Source of the DNA: Stutzerimonas stutzeri
Lineage (GTDB): Bacteria > Pseudomonadota > Gammaproteobacteria > Pseudomonadales > Pseudomonadaceae
Assembly (NCBI RefSeq): GCF_000952685.1
Contig: NZ_JYHV01000037.1
Coordinates: forward strand, 434,001-498,000
Length of the DNA: 64,000 bases
Reading direction: 5' to 3'
The notes under the pieces were generated by a model. The model searched no databases, was not told where the DNA came from, and was given only the letters and a program-made list of their open reading frames with translations. Positions 50,860 to 59,656 of the stretch are shown here, piece after piece. A program made the position numbers and the translations under genes. Positions within the stretch are counted from its first letter, which is position 1, and every line of letters begins with the position of its first letter.

Positions 50860-51603
50860 TTATTCGTCTTTAAATTTGAGATCGCAGAGCGCCTGCGCCT
50901 CGGCCACGTCCAGCGTGCCCTCGTAAATCGCACGACCGGTGATGGCACCGATGACGCCGGGGGTATTGGTATCGAGCAGCTTCTGGATATCGCCGATGTT
51001 GTGGATACCGCCGGAGGCGATCACCGGAATACGGCTGGCGTTGGCCAGGGCCACCGTCGCCTCGACGTTGCAGCCCTGCATCATGCCGTCTTTGGCGATA
51101 TCGGTGTAGACGATTGCCGAAACGCCATCGGCCTCGAAACGACGCGCCAGATCTACGGCCTGCACGCTGCTGACCTCTGCCCAGCCATCGGTGGCGACAA
51201 ACCCGTCCTTGGCGTCCAAGCCGACGATCACCTTGCCCGGGAAGGCGCGGCAGGCCTCAGTGACGAACTCCGGCTGCTTGACCGCCTTGGTGCCGATGAT
51301 CACGTAGCTGACGCCGGCGCGTACGTAGTGTTCTATGGTTTCCAGGGTACGAATGCCGCCCCCGATCTGGATCGGTAGGTCCGGATAACGCTTGGCGATC
51401 GCCGTGACCACTTCACCGTTGACCGGCTGCCCCTCGAAGGCACCGTTGAGATCGACCAGATGCAGACGACGGCAACCGGCCTCGACCCACTTGGCGGCCA
51501 TGGCCACCGGGTCGTCGGAGAACACCGTAGCGTCGTCCATAAGCCCCTGACGCAGACGCACGCAGGCGCCGTCCTTGAGATCGATGGCGGGAATAATCAG
51601 CAT
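50860..51603 (-). CDS. hisA: Phosphoribosylformimino-AICAR isomerase HisA
   Basis: TIM-barrel isomerase, 247 residues, for the fourth step of histidine synthesis. [17 protein letters not shown] contains the first catalytic Asp, and [13 protein letters not shown] contains the second. [14 protein letters not shown] supplies a phosphate-binding loop. ATG 51603 fits the family start. It is downstream of the DUF2164 gene. Confidence 0.97.
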   Translation of the reverse strand: MLIIPAIDLKDGACVRLRQGLMDDATVFSDDPVAMAAKWVEAGCRRLHLVDLNGAFEGQPVNGEVVTAIAKRYPDLPIQIGGGIRTLETIEHYVRAGVSYVIIGTKAVKQPEFVTEACRAFPGKVIVGLDAKDGFVATDGWAEVSSVQAVDLARRFEADGVSAIVYTDIAKDGMMQGCNVEATVALANASRIPVIASGGIHNIGDIQKLLDTNTPGVIGAITGRAIYEGTLDVAEAQALCDLKFKDE

Positions 51604-51638
51604 GGCTCGAACCTGTTCAAATCGGATATCGGTTAAGG

Positions 51639-51899
51639 TCAGCTCTTCTCGAGCGCCCACAAGTCGCTTTCGATGCTTTCAAACCTTTCTTTAAGGTGTG
51701 TTTGCACATCGAAAATCGCCTTGTTGTAATAGAGCGGAGCAATCTCGCGAGCAAACAGATCGAGCACTTCCTGCGCTTCGAAGGAGCCGAGCTCCAGCTC
51801 GAAACGATCTTCCAGAAAGCGCTTTATGATCTGCTGTGCGGCCTGCTCCTGCGCAGAATCCAGCGTCAGGATCGGCGCTTTGAGCTTTGCCCGACTCAT
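51639..51899 (-). CDS. DUF2164 family protein
   Basis: 86 residues, mainly helical: [20 protein letters not shown], then [23 protein letters not shown]. It matches DUF2164, a small family of unknown function often found inside his operons of Pseudomonas. The start overlaps the hisH stop by one base (51899), indicating co-translation. Nothing indicates an enzymatic role. Confidence 0.87.
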   Translation of the reverse strand: MSRAKLKAPILTLDSAQEQAAQQIIKRFLEDRFELELGSFEAQEVLDLFAREIAPLYYNKAIFDVQTHLKERFESIESDLWALEKS

Positions 51900-52537
51900 T
51901 ACCAGCGGCCGTCCCAGGCGGCGAAGTTCTGCAGCAGCTGCAGGCCGTGGGTGTGGCTCTTCTCAGGGTGGAACTGCACGGCGAAGCGCGAGCCGTCGGC
52001 CAACGCGGCGGCGAAATCCTTGCCGTAGTGGCCGCGACCGACCACCTGTCTTGGATTTCCCGCTTCGATGTAATAGCTGTGCACGAAATAGAAGCGGCCA
52101 TCGGCGGGAATGTTGTGCCAGAGCGGATGGGCAATCGCCTGCTCCACCTCGTTCCAGCCCATGTGCGGCACTTTCAGGCGCTCGCCGCCCTCTTGCATAT
52201 CCTTGCCGAAGAAGCGCACCTGGCCAGGAAACAGGCCGATGCAATCGACACCACCGTTCTCCTCGCTACGCTCCATCAGCGCCTGCATGCCGACGCAGAT
52301 GCCCAGGAACGGGCGATCGACGCTGACTTCGCGCACCAGCTCGTCGAAACCCAGGCGGCGAATCTCGGCCATGCAGTCGCGGATCGCGCCGACGCCGGGG
52401 AACACCACCCGATCGGCTTCGCGGATGACTTGCGCATCGCTGGTGATCAACACTCGGCCAGCACCGACGTGCTCGAGCGCCTTGGCAACCGAGTGCAGGT
52501 TACCCATGCCGTAATCGATGACGGCGACGGTCTGCAT
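51899..52537 (-). CDS. hisH: Imidazole glycerol phosphate synthase glutaminase subunit HisH
   Basis: Class-I glutamine amidotransferase, 212 residues, supplying ammonia to HisF. The nucleophile is Cys81 in FLGICVGMQ, and the His-Glu pair is in [10 protein letters not shown]. The start [13 protein letters not shown] overlaps the hisB stop (TAATG). hisH, hisA and hisF read as one unit interrupted only by the DUF2164 gene. Confidence 0.97.
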   Translation of the reverse strand: MQTVAVIDYGMGNLHSVAKALEHVGAGRVLITSDAQVIREADRVVFPGVGAIRDCMAEIRRLGFDELVREVSVDRPFLGICVGMQALMERSEENGGVDCIGLFPGQVRFFGKDMQEGGERLKVPHMGWNEVEQAIAHPLWHNIPADGRFYFVHSYYIEAGNPRQVVGRGHYGKDFAAALADGSRFAVQFHPEKSHTHGLQLLQNFAAWDGRW

Positions 52538-53130
52538 TACAGGCAACCCTTGGTTGACGGCATCTGCCCGGCCATCCGCTCATCCAGCGTCACCGCCATG
52601 CGCAGCGCGCGGCCGAAAGCCTTGAACACGGTTTCGATCTGGTGATGGGTGTTGTGCCCGCGCAGGTTGTCGATGTGCAGGGTGACCAAGGCGTGGTTGA
52701 CGAAGCCCTGAAAGAATTCCTGAAACAGATCGACATCGAAACCGCCGACGGTGGCGCGGGTGTAAGGGACGTGCATCTGCAGGCCCGGACGCCCGGAGAA
52801 GTCGATCACCACGCGCGACAGCGCCTCATCCAGCGGCACGTAGGCATGTCCGTAGCGGGTCATGCCCTTCTTGTCGCCGACCGCCTTGGCAAAGGCCTGG
52901 CCGAGGGTGATGCCGACGTCCTCGACAGTATGGTGGTCATCGATGTGCAGATCGCCCTTGCACTCGATATCCAGATCGATGAGCCCATGGCGGGCGATCT
53001 GGTCGAGCATGTGTTCCAGAAAGGGCACACCAATGGCGAAACGGGCCTTGCCGGTGCCATCGAGGTTAATGGTGGCCTTGACCTGGGTTTCCAGGGTGTT
53101 GCGCTCTACGCATGCCGTACGTTCGGACAT
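52537..53130 (-). CDS. hisB: Imidazoleglycerol-phosphate dehydratase HisB
   Basis: 197-residue monofunctional dehydratase (no fused phosphatase), manganese dependent. Metal-binding motifs are [25 protein letters not shown] and [23 protein letters not shown] 53130 follows GGAG; an earlier start would add a non-conserved tail. First gene of the minus-strand his cluster. Confidence 0.96.
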   Translation of the reverse strand: MSERTACVERNTLETQVKATINLDGTGKARFAIGVPFLEHMLDQIARHGLIDLDIECKGDLHIDDHHTVEDVGITLGQAFAKAVGDKKGMTRYGHAYVPLDEALSRVVIDFSGRPGLQMHVPYTRATVGGFDVDLFQEFFQGFVNHALVTLHIDNLRGHNTHHQIETVFKAFGRALRMAVTLDERMAGQMPSTKGCL

Positions 53131-53399
53131 CGACAGCTCCGCTGATCGTGGGGCTAAAAAGATCGGCATTATAGGCGCAAACCCGCCTGCGGGGATACGC
53201 GCCCCGGCGGCTCACAATACGGCTAGCGGGAAGCCGGACGGGCGATCGTCGAAACATCTCGTCTGGTGGTGCTAAGCCTCAGGGTCCCCAAAAGCAGATC
53301 GCCCGAGATCCAGCACATCGGAACACGGCGCACCGCCACCGTGCGCTGGCAAGCCGGCGCAGTTATGCTTGCCGCAACCACACAGCGCACCAGGTCAAC

Positions 53400-53798
53400 A
53401 TGCCCGTATTCGTCGAAACCGTAACCGAGCCCAGCCAGCAGGATCGCATCGATCTCGCGAAAATATATGCCGACGCCCCGGATTGGCTGCTGGCGCCTTA
53501 TGCGGATGCCACAGCTCTGATCGAGGCGGGACTGGCCAACCGTAGCCTGATCGCCGGCCGCTTCAATGATCGCCTGCTCGGCGCGGCCCTGTTGCAGCGG
53601 GGCGCTCCGCACTGGCGCCTCTCGCATCTATGCGTCCGCAAGGTCACCCGCCGTCGTGGCGTTGGCAAACGGATCCTGGACGAGTGCCGGCGCCTGGCTG
53701 CCGAAGCCTCGAACGAGCTGCATCTCGTAGCGCCGCCGGCGCACCTCGAAGCCCAGGCGCTGGCCGCACGGACACATCTGCCACTAGACCCCAGCTAG
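53400..53798 (+). CDS. GNAT acetyltransferase, PanZ/PanM-like acetyl-CoA sensor
   Basis: 132 residues of GNAT fold: DRLLGAALLQRGAPHWRLSHLCVRKVTRRRGVGKRIL contains the acetyl-CoA pyrophosphate loop RRRGVGKR. The short length and IYADAPDWLLAP opening resemble PanZ (PanM), which promotes PanD maturation and feedback control in pantothenate synthesis. That assignment is tentative; a generic GNAT enzyme is the alternative. Confidence 0.72.
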   Translation: MPVFVETVTEPSQQDRIDLAKIYADAPDWLLAPYADATALIEAGLANRSLIAGRFNDRLLGAALLQRGAPHWRLSHLCVRKVTRRRGVGKRILDECRRLAAEASNELHLVAPPAHLEAQALAARTHLPLDPS

Positions 53799-53941
53799 TT
53801 ATGGCTGGACCGCTGCCTGCGCCTGCGCAGCCGGCCAGGAACCCAGGCGCCTGTAACTACTCCAACGCCAGCTGCGACGAAAGCCATGGTTCGCAGCGCT
53901 ATACTCGCTGCTTTTGAATGCCAAACACAAAGGACCTGTCC

Positions 53942-56167
53942 ATGAAAGCGCTCGGCAAGATCCTGGGCCTGGTAATCCTCGGGTTGCTGCTGCTCATCGT
54001 CGCATTGGGCTTTGCCCTGACCCACCTGTTCGATCCCAATGATTACAAGGACGAAATTCGCGAACTTGCCCGCGACAAGGCCGGACTCGAGCTGAATATC
54101 GCCGGCGACATCGGCTGGAGCCTGTTCCCCTGGCTCGGCCTGGAGCTACACGACACCACCCTGGCCAGCGTCCGAGCTCCACAACAGCCTTTCGCCGACC
54201 TGCGCATGCTTGGCCTCTCGGTCCGAGTGCTCCCGCTGTTCAGCCGTGAAGTGCAGATGAGCGATATCACGCTCAACGGCCTCAACCTGACCCTGAGCCG
54301 CGACGAAAACGGCAAGGGCAACTGGGAAGGCGTGGGCCAACCGGTTGCCAGCGAAACACAGCCTGGCGACACGCCACCAGCGGAACCGGCCGAAACCTCG
54401 ACTGACGAGCAGAAAACCGACAATCGCAGGCGACCCCTGCGACTCGATATCGATAGCCTGACCATCAGCGATGCCCGAGTGTCCTACCACGACGCGAAAA
54501 GTGGCCAGCAATTCAGTGCCGAGGGCATCGAGCTGAGCACGGGCGCCATTCGCGAAGCCACCTCGATTCCGGTCAAACTCAACGCCTTCTTCGGCAGCAA
54601 CAAGCCGGTGATGCGTGCGCGTACCGAACTGCAAGGCGCGCTGCGCTTCGATACCAAACTCCAACGCTATCAGCTCGAAGACCTGCGCCTGAGCGGGGAG
54701 GCTTCCGGCGAGCCGCTGCAAGGCAAGACTCTCTCCTTCAGCGCTCAAGGCCAGCTGCTGGCCGACCTGGCGGCCAACGTTGCCGAGTGGACCAGCCTCA
54801 AGTTCACCGCCAACCAGCTGCGTGGTCTTGGTGAGCTGAAAGCGCGCGATCTGCGGGAGCAGCCGAAGATCGCCGGCACCCTGTCCATCGCCCAATTCAA
54901 CCTGCGCGAATTTCTCGACAGCATCGGCCAGCAGCTTCCGACCATGGCCGACAACAAGGCATTGAGCAAAGCCGAACTGGTCACTCGCCTGGCCGGGACT
55001 TCGAACAGCCTGACCTTTGAAGAACTCGACCTGAAGCTGGACGGCAGCACCTTTACCGGCCAGGTTGGCATCAGCGATTTCGCCAAGCAGGCACTGCGCG
55101 TCGACCTCAAGGGCGACCAGCTGAACCTCGATCATTACCTGCCGCCGCCAGGCAAGGACGATGCAGCTGGCGCGACTCGCCAGAGCGAAGTGGAAGCCAC
55201 CGAAGCCGCGGCAATCGGCAGCGGCACCACGCCTCTGCCTGACAAACCGACCCAGCAAGCCTGGAGCGAAGCGCAGGTACTGCCGATCGGCACACTGCGC
55301 AGCCTGGACACCCGGATCAACCTGGATATCGGCAGCCTCACCGCAATGAAACTGCCATTCGACGGTTTCGCGCTCAAGGCACGCAGCGCTGGCGGTCTGC
55401 TGACGCTGCAGGAGCTGCGCGGCGGCATCTACAACGGCCGCATGGAAGCCTCGGCCAGCCTCGACGTGCGACCAGAGGTACCACTGATAACCGCCCAGAC
55501 CCGCCTCGCCCGCGTTCCGGTCGAGCGCCTGCTGCAAAGCCAGGATGAAAAGGTCATCATCAAGGGCCTGCTCAACCTGGACAGCGACCTTCGCAGCCAG
55601 GGCAACAGCCAGAAGGCCTGGATCGACAATCTCAACGGCAACATCGGCTTCATCGTCGACAATGGCATCCTCGTCGATGCCAACCTCGAGCAGCAACTCT
55701 GCCACGCCATCGCCACCCTCAACCGCAAACCCCTCTCCAGCGACCCGCGTAGCAAGGACACCCCGTTCCGCCAATTGAAGGGCAGTCTGAACCTGCACAA
55801 CGGCATCGCCAGCAACCCGGACCTGAAGGCCAGCATTCCCGGTTTGACGGTCAACGGCAACGGCGACATCGACCTCCGTGTGCTGGGCATGGACTACCGC
55901 GTCGGTATCGTCGTCGAAGGCGACAAAGGCGCGATGCCCGACCCGGCCTGCGCAGTCAATGAGCGCTATGTCGGCCTCGAATGGCCACTGCGCTGCCGCG
56001 GCCCGCTGGAACTAGGCGCCAAGGCGTGCCGCTTCGATAAGGACGGCCTCGGCAAGATCGCCGCCAGGCTCGCCGGAGAAAAGCTCAACGAAAAAATCGA
56101 AGAGAAGCTTGGCGACAAGGTCAGTCCTGAATTGAAAGACGCACTTAAAGGCCTGTTCAACCGATGA
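53942..56167 (+). CDS. asmA: AsmA family outer-membrane biogenesis protein
   Basis: 741-residue inner-membrane-anchored periplasmic protein. One N-terminal helix ([19 protein letters not shown]), then the AsmA beginning [42 protein letters not shown] long repetitive beta region, and the C-terminal AsmA part around [16 protein letters not shown] and [18 protein letters not shown] low-complexity linker rich in Glu, Thr and Pro lies near 140-165. AsmA proteins form lipid-transfer grooves between membranes. ATG 53942 has AAAGGA before it. It overlaps mutY by four bases. Confidence 0.92.
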   Translation: MKALGKILGLVILGLLLLIVALGFALTHLFDPNDYKDEIRELARDKAGLELNIAGDIGWSLFPWLGLELHDTTLASVRAPQQPFADLRMLGLSVRVLPLFSREVQMSDITLNGLNLTLSRDENGKGNWEGVGQPVASETQPGDTPPAEPAETSTDEQKTDNRRRPLRLDIDSLTISDARVSYHDAKSGQQFSAEGIELSTGAIREATSIPVKLNAFFGSNKPVMRARTELQGALRFDTKLQRYQLEDLRLSGEASGEPLQGKTLSFSAQGQLLADLAANVAEWTSLKFTANQLRGLGELKARDLREQPKIAGTLSIAQFNLREFLDSIGQQLPTMADNKALSKAELVTRLAGTSNSLTFEELDLKLDGSTFTGQVGISDFAKQALRVDLKGDQLNLDHYLPPPGKDDAAGATRQSEVEATEAAAIGSGTTPLPDKPTQQAWSEAQVLPIGTLRSLDTRINLDIGSLTAMKLPFDGFALKARSAGGLLTLQELRGGIYNGRMEASASLDVRPEVPLITAQTRLARVPVERLLQSQDEKVIIKGLLNLDSDLRSQGNSQKAWIDNLNGNIGFIVDNGILVDANLEQQLCHAIATLNRKPLSSDPRSKDTPFRQLKGSLNLHNGIASNPDLKASIPGLTVNGNGDIDLRVLGMDYRVGIVVEGDKGAMPDPACAVNERYVGLEWPLRCRGPLELGAKACRFDKDGLGKIAARLAGEKLNEKIEEKLGDKVSPELKDALKGLFNR

Positions 56168-57246
56168 TTGACCACCCCATGAGCCCGGAGCAGTTCGGCA
56201 CCGCCGTGCTCGACTGGTACGACCGCCACGGGCGTAAAAATCTGCCCTGGCAGCAGGGCATCACGCCCTACCGGGTCTGGGTCTCGGAGATCATGCTGCA
56301 ACAGACCCAAGTCAGCACCGTGCTCGGCTACTTCGACCGTTTCATGGCCACCCTGCCAACGGTCGAAGCCCTGGCCGACGCCACCGAAGACGAAGTGCTG
56401 CACCTGTGGACCGGCCTGGGCTATTACAGCCGCGCGCGCAACCTACACAAGACCGCCAAGCTGATCGTCACCGAGCACGGCGGCGAATTTCCGCAATGCG
56501 TCGATCAGCTCGCCGAGCTACCCGGCATCGGCCGCTCCACCGCCGGCGCTATCGCCAGCCTGAGCATGGGTTTGCGCGCCCCGATACTCGACGGCAACGT
56601 CAAGCGCGTATTGGCTCGCTACGTCGCGCAGGACGGTTATCCCGGAGAGCCGAAAGTCGCCAGACAGCTGTGGGACTTGGCCGAACGCATGACCCCGCAA
56701 GCGCGTGTCAATCACTACACCCAGGCGATGATGGATCTCGGCGCGACGCTCTGCACCCGCAGCAAGCCCAGCTGTCTGCTCTGCCCGTTAAAGAGCGGCT
56801 GCCGAGCCCATCTGCTCGGTCGCGAAACCGATTTCCCAGTGCCCAAACCACGCAAGGCATTGCCGCAGAAGCGCACCCTGATGCCGCTGCTGGCCAACCA
56901 TGAAGGCGCCATCCTGCTTTATCGCCGTCCACCCACCGGACTATGGGGCGGACTCTGGAGCCTGCCGGAACTGGATGATCTGGCCGCGCTTGACCCGCTC
57001 GCCGCACGGCATGCACTGCAACTGCAGCAGCGCCGCGAGCTGCCGGGCCTGACTCATACGTTCAGCCATTTCCAGCTGGCGATCGAGCCGTGGCTGATCA
57101 GAGTCAAGCCCAAGGGCGATGCCGTGGCCGAGCCTGACTGGCTCTGGTATAACCTCGCCACCCCGCCGCGACTGGGGCTCGCCGCCCCGGTGAAGACGCT
57201 GCTCAAGCGCGCCGCCGCCGAATTGAACGCAGGAGAGATGTCATGA
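56164..57246 (+). CDS. mutY: A/G-specific adenine glycosylase MutY
   Basis: Base-excision enzyme, 360 residues, removing A opposite 8-oxoG. Catalytic Glu42 (SEIMLQQTQ), Hh[13 protein letters not shown] with catalytic Asp143 (ILDGNVKR), and an iron-sulfur site of Cys197, 204, 207 and 213. The C-terminal NUDIX-like domain recognises 8-oxoG. The ATG at 56164 overlaps the asmA stop; an in-frame ATG at 56179 (MSPEQF) may be the true start and would give 355 residues. It overlaps yggX by four bases. Confidence 0.96.
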   Translation: MIDHPMSPEQFGTAVLDWYDRHGRKNLPWQQGITPYRVWVSEIMLQQTQVSTVLGYFDRFMATLPTVEALADATEDEVLHLWTGLGYYSRARNLHKTAKLIVTEHGGEFPQCVDQLAELPGIGRSTAGAIASLSMGLRAPILDGNVKRVLARYVAQDGYPGEPKVARQLWDLAERMTPQARVNHYTQAMMDLGATLCTRSKPSCLLCPLKSGCRAHLLGRETDFPVPKPRKALPQKRTLMPLLANHEGAILLYRRPPTGLWGGLWSLPELDDLAALDPLAARHALQLQQRRELPGLTHTFSHFQLAIEPWLIRVKPKGDAVAEPDWLWYNLATPPRLGLAAPVKTLLKRAAAELNAGEMS

Positions 57247-57515
57247 CCCGCACCGTGAACTGCCGCAAGTATAAAGAACAACTGCCCGGCCTCGATCGCC
57301 CGCCGTATCCGGGCCCGAAGGGCGAAGACATCTACAACAACGTGTCGAAGAAGGCCTGGGACGACTGGCAGAAGCACCAGACCATGCTGATCAACGAGCG
57401 CCGGTTGAACATGATGAACGCCGAGGACCGCAAGTTCCTGCAAGCCGAGATGGACAAGTTCTTCTCCGGAGAGGATTACGCCCAGGCCGAGGGTTACGTA
57501 CCGCCGAGCGAATGA
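57243..57515 (+). CDS. yggX: Oxidative damage protection / Fe(II)-trafficking protein YggX
   Basis: 90 residues with [24 protein letters not shown] at the N-terminus, including the conserved Cys8. It continues [20 protein letters not shown]. The protein helps protect iron-sulfur clusters from oxidants and is classically linked to mutY, as here, by an ATGA overlap. The function of this pair is DNA and iron-sulfur protection. Confidence 0.96.
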   Translation: MTRTVNCRKYKEQLPGLDRPPYPGPKGEDIYNNVSKKAWDDWQKHQTMLINERRLNMMNAEDRKFLQAEMDKFFSGEDYAQAEGYVPPSE

Positions 57516-57649
57516 TCCGCCGCGTCCAGAGCGAGCAAGGCACCGCGCCCTGCTCGCCCCGCGCAAGCCGCCCGCGACGCCAAGATCGCTGCAAAAGGTC
57601 CAGCACAACGCTAAACGCCCGTTCTGGCTAAATATTTTCCTGGCCGCGC

Positions 57650-57678
57650 TTGACAGGCAAAAGCCAAATCCGTCTAAT
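57650..57678 (+). promoter_or_regulatory. Promoter of tRNA-Phe
   Basis: TTGACA (57650-57655), a 17-base spacer and TCTAAT (57673-57678) make a strong sigma-70 promoter ending 11 bases before the tRNA. Its strength fits a stable RNA gene. Confidence 0.85.
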
Positions 57679-57689
57679 AGCGCCCCGTT

Positions 57690-57765
57690 GCCCAGGTAGC
57701 TCAGTCGGTAGAGCAGGGGATTGAAAATCCCCGTGTCGGCGGTTCGATTCCGTCCCTGGGCACCA
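57690..57765 (+). tRNA. tRNA-Phe (GAA)
   Basis: 76 nt with encoded CCA. Acceptor GCCCAGG/CCTGGGC, D arm AGCTCAGTCGGTAGAGC, anticodon loop TTGAAAA with GAA at positions 34-36 and T arm GGCGGTTCGATTCCGTC. The sequence follows a strong promoter and is followed by a terminator. It borders a truncated gene, suggesting a past recombination site. Confidence 0.97.
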
Positions 57766-57779
57766 CTAATCCGAACGAA

Positions 57780-57812
57780 AAGGCTCACCCATGCGGTGGG
57801 CCTTTTTGTTTT
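57780..57812 (+). terminator. Terminator of tRNA-Phe
   Basis: AGGCTCACC / GGTGGGCCT form a stem (one G-U pair) around CATGC and are followed by TTTTGTTTTC. It lies 14 bases past the tRNA. Confidence 0.88.
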
Positions 57813-57867
57813 CTGCTGCGTTTTTACAGCGCTCTTCACGATCCATGACGACGCATCCAGTCATGCG

Positions 57868-58209
57868 GCGCGCTCCAAGTTGTGCGCTGCGGCTCTGGAA
57901 GGTTGGGCGTTCTATTTGTACTGGTTGCTCGCGCTGGCTCACGCCGTGCTATGCCCGGCGCAGGCGTGGCGCAGGCAGCTGCAATCGGCCGCCGGGCTGG
58001 CCGTAAGTGCGGTGTTGCTGAACTGGCTCACCACTGGCGACCATTTGCTGCACAGCTTGTCCGCAGGACAGGCTGCCGTCGCCGGCATGGACCTGATGCT
58101 GATGGCCCTCGCCAGCGTTTGTCTGCTGGCGGCGCGGCGAATCCGCCAGGCCGAGCTCGCCCCTCAACCGGCTGCACGAGCCCTGCGCGAGAGGCATCAG
58201 CGTGCCTGA
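57868..58209 (+). pseudogene. 5'-truncated PepSY-associated membrane protein (C-terminal remnant)
   Basis: The frame encodes about 113 residues in three hydrophobic segments: GWAFYLYWLLALAHAVLCP, then AWRRQLQSAAGLAVSAVLLNW and MDLMLMALASVCLLAARR. These resemble the last helices of PepSY-TM proteins, normally about 400-500 residues. No start codon with a ribosome site is seen, and the frame enters from the tRNA-Phe terminator region. The left border is approximate. The stop overlaps the following DUF3325 gene by 8 bp, which is an operon-type relation. An intact small membrane protein is a less likely alternative. Confidence 0.6.
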
Positions 58210-58531
58210 GCTGCTCGCTTCGGCGCTGGCGTTCGCGCTGCGCTATCTCGCCTTCGCCCTGCTAGCGCTCTGTCAGCCAGTGCATCGCAAGGCGGTCGAT
58301 CCGCTGGCCTGTACACCCAGCCCGGCCAGCCAACAGGGCCGGAAGCTGCTCGCGGCTTTTTCTCTGGCAACAGCGCTGGCGCTGCTGCTGGCCCTACAAA
58401 GCAGCGGATTTGGTGCGGTCCTCTGGATGCTGCTGGTCAGCGCGGGGGCATTCAGCCTCTCGCTGACGCTGAGCTGGAAGCCCACCTGGTTGCGCCCGCT
58501 ACTTCAATCGATCGGGAAACCGACGCGTTAA
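58202..58531 (+). CDS. DUF3325-like small membrane protein
   Basis: 109 residues starting with GTG. Three helices: ALAFALRYLAFALLALC, LLAAFSLATALALLLAL and AVLWMLLVSAGAFSLSLTL, ending in a basic tail. The pattern RYLAFALLALCQPVHR and the length match DUF3325, a family found beside PepSY-TM genes in siderophore and iron loci. Since the PepSY partner appears truncated, the gene may be an orphan relic. No function is established. Confidence 0.68.
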   Translation: MPELLASALAFALRYLAFALLALCQPVHRKAVDPLACTPSPASQQGRKLLAAFSLATALALLLALQSSGFGAVLWMLLVSAGAFSLSLTLSWKPTWLRPLLQSIGKPTR

Positions 58532-58661
58532 GTCTTAAGCCGTTTAGCCGCCCTGACTTAATTCTGGGCTAGGCTGATACCAGTGTGACGGGCCGACCGT
58601 CATATCGCCCTGGCTGCATTGATCCGCTAAGGAAGGCTTAACGCAACGCAAGGAGCAAGCC

Positions 58662-59441
58662 ATGCGTAAGGTTCTCTCGATTCCGATGATCTGGCTGCTA
58701 CTGGCTACTGCGCAGGCCAGCGCAGCGCCTTGGCGCTTCGTGACCGAAGACTTTCCCCCCTTCACCTACCCTGCCGACACCCCAGCCAACACTGACGCCG
58801 GCGTCGGTGCGGGTGGCCCTCTGGTGGAGGTGGTGCAAACGGTCTGCGTACGTTTGCAGCAGGACTGCACGATCACCTTGTATCCCTGGCGGCGAGCGCT
58901 GCGGCTCGCCGAGCAGGGCCAGGCGGATGGCATCTTCACACTAGTACGCTCGCCCCAACGGCAACAGATATTCCACATCACCCGGATGCTGGTGACTTCT
59001 CACTACAGCGTCTTCGCCCGTGATGACAGTACCTTCGTGTTTCATCAACCAAGCGATATGGCCGGCCGACGGGTTGGTGTTTATGGCCCTTCGGGAACCT
59101 CCTATGTGCTCTCCGAACGCCTCAAGGCCGTACCTGACGTGGACTTCCACCTGACTGCCGACAACCGGCGCCTGTTGCGCATGCTGCAGTCCGGACGCTT
59201 CGGCAAGGAAGGGCTGGCGGTGCTCAATCAGGATGTGGCCTGGCACCTGATCGAAGACGAACACCTCGATGGACTGCGAGAGGCGGGCGAAATGGGCCCG
59301 ATCACCTACGGTATCGGGCTGTCGCGCAAGACGGTGAGCGAGACCCAGTTCATGGCGTTCGAGCATGCATTGGACGAGGCGATCGCCGACGGTACGGTGC
59401 CGAGCATCTTGCGCCGTTACCAACTGGAGCCGGCCTTCTGA
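58662..59441 (+). CDS. Orphan family-3 periplasmic binding protein
   Basis: 259 residues with a signal peptide (about 1-21, ending ASA). SBP_bac_3 features include WRFVTEDFPPFTYPAD, ITLYPWRRALRLAEQGQADGIFTLVRSPQR and the hinge region FHQPSDMAGRRVGVYGPSG. AAGGAG is before the ATG. There is no permease next to it. An inverted repeat TGACGG/CCGTCA (58586-58602) lies in its leader. It resembles the 48620-49366 protein only at family level. Confidence 0.88.
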   Translation: MRKVLSIPMIWLLLATAQASAAPWRFVTEDFPPFTYPADTPANTDAGVGAGGPLVEVVQTVCVRLQQDCTITLYPWRRALRLAEQGQADGIFTLVRSPQRQQIFHITRMLVTSHYSVFARDDSTFVFHQPSDMAGRRVGVYGPSGTSYVLSERLKAVPDVDFHLTADNRRLLRMLQSGRFGKEGLAVLNQDVAWHLIEDEHLDGLREAGEMGPITYGIGLSRKTVSETQFMAFEHALDEAIADGTVPSILRRYQLEPAF

Positions 59442-59656
59442 GCGACCGCTCAACCAACCCACGCCAAGTCGCGCTGCCCCCGCCGTGGAGCCCCATGCCC
59501 GTTTGAAGTCCGACCAGTCTCTTGAGCAACGGACGTCCACACGGCAATGCTGGTGAGTATTTCGTCGCAAATGGCCGTCTACCTTCCTGATTGCCATCGC
59601 GCTTGGAGAGCCAAAGCGTTTTCCGTTCCACTCGCCAACCAGAGGCCCGAACACAC

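Noticed and set aside
57721..57867. N-terminal extension of the PepSY-like frame into the tRNA
   Set aside because: The first codons lie within tRNA-Phe and its terminator, so they cannot be the natural start of a protein gene.
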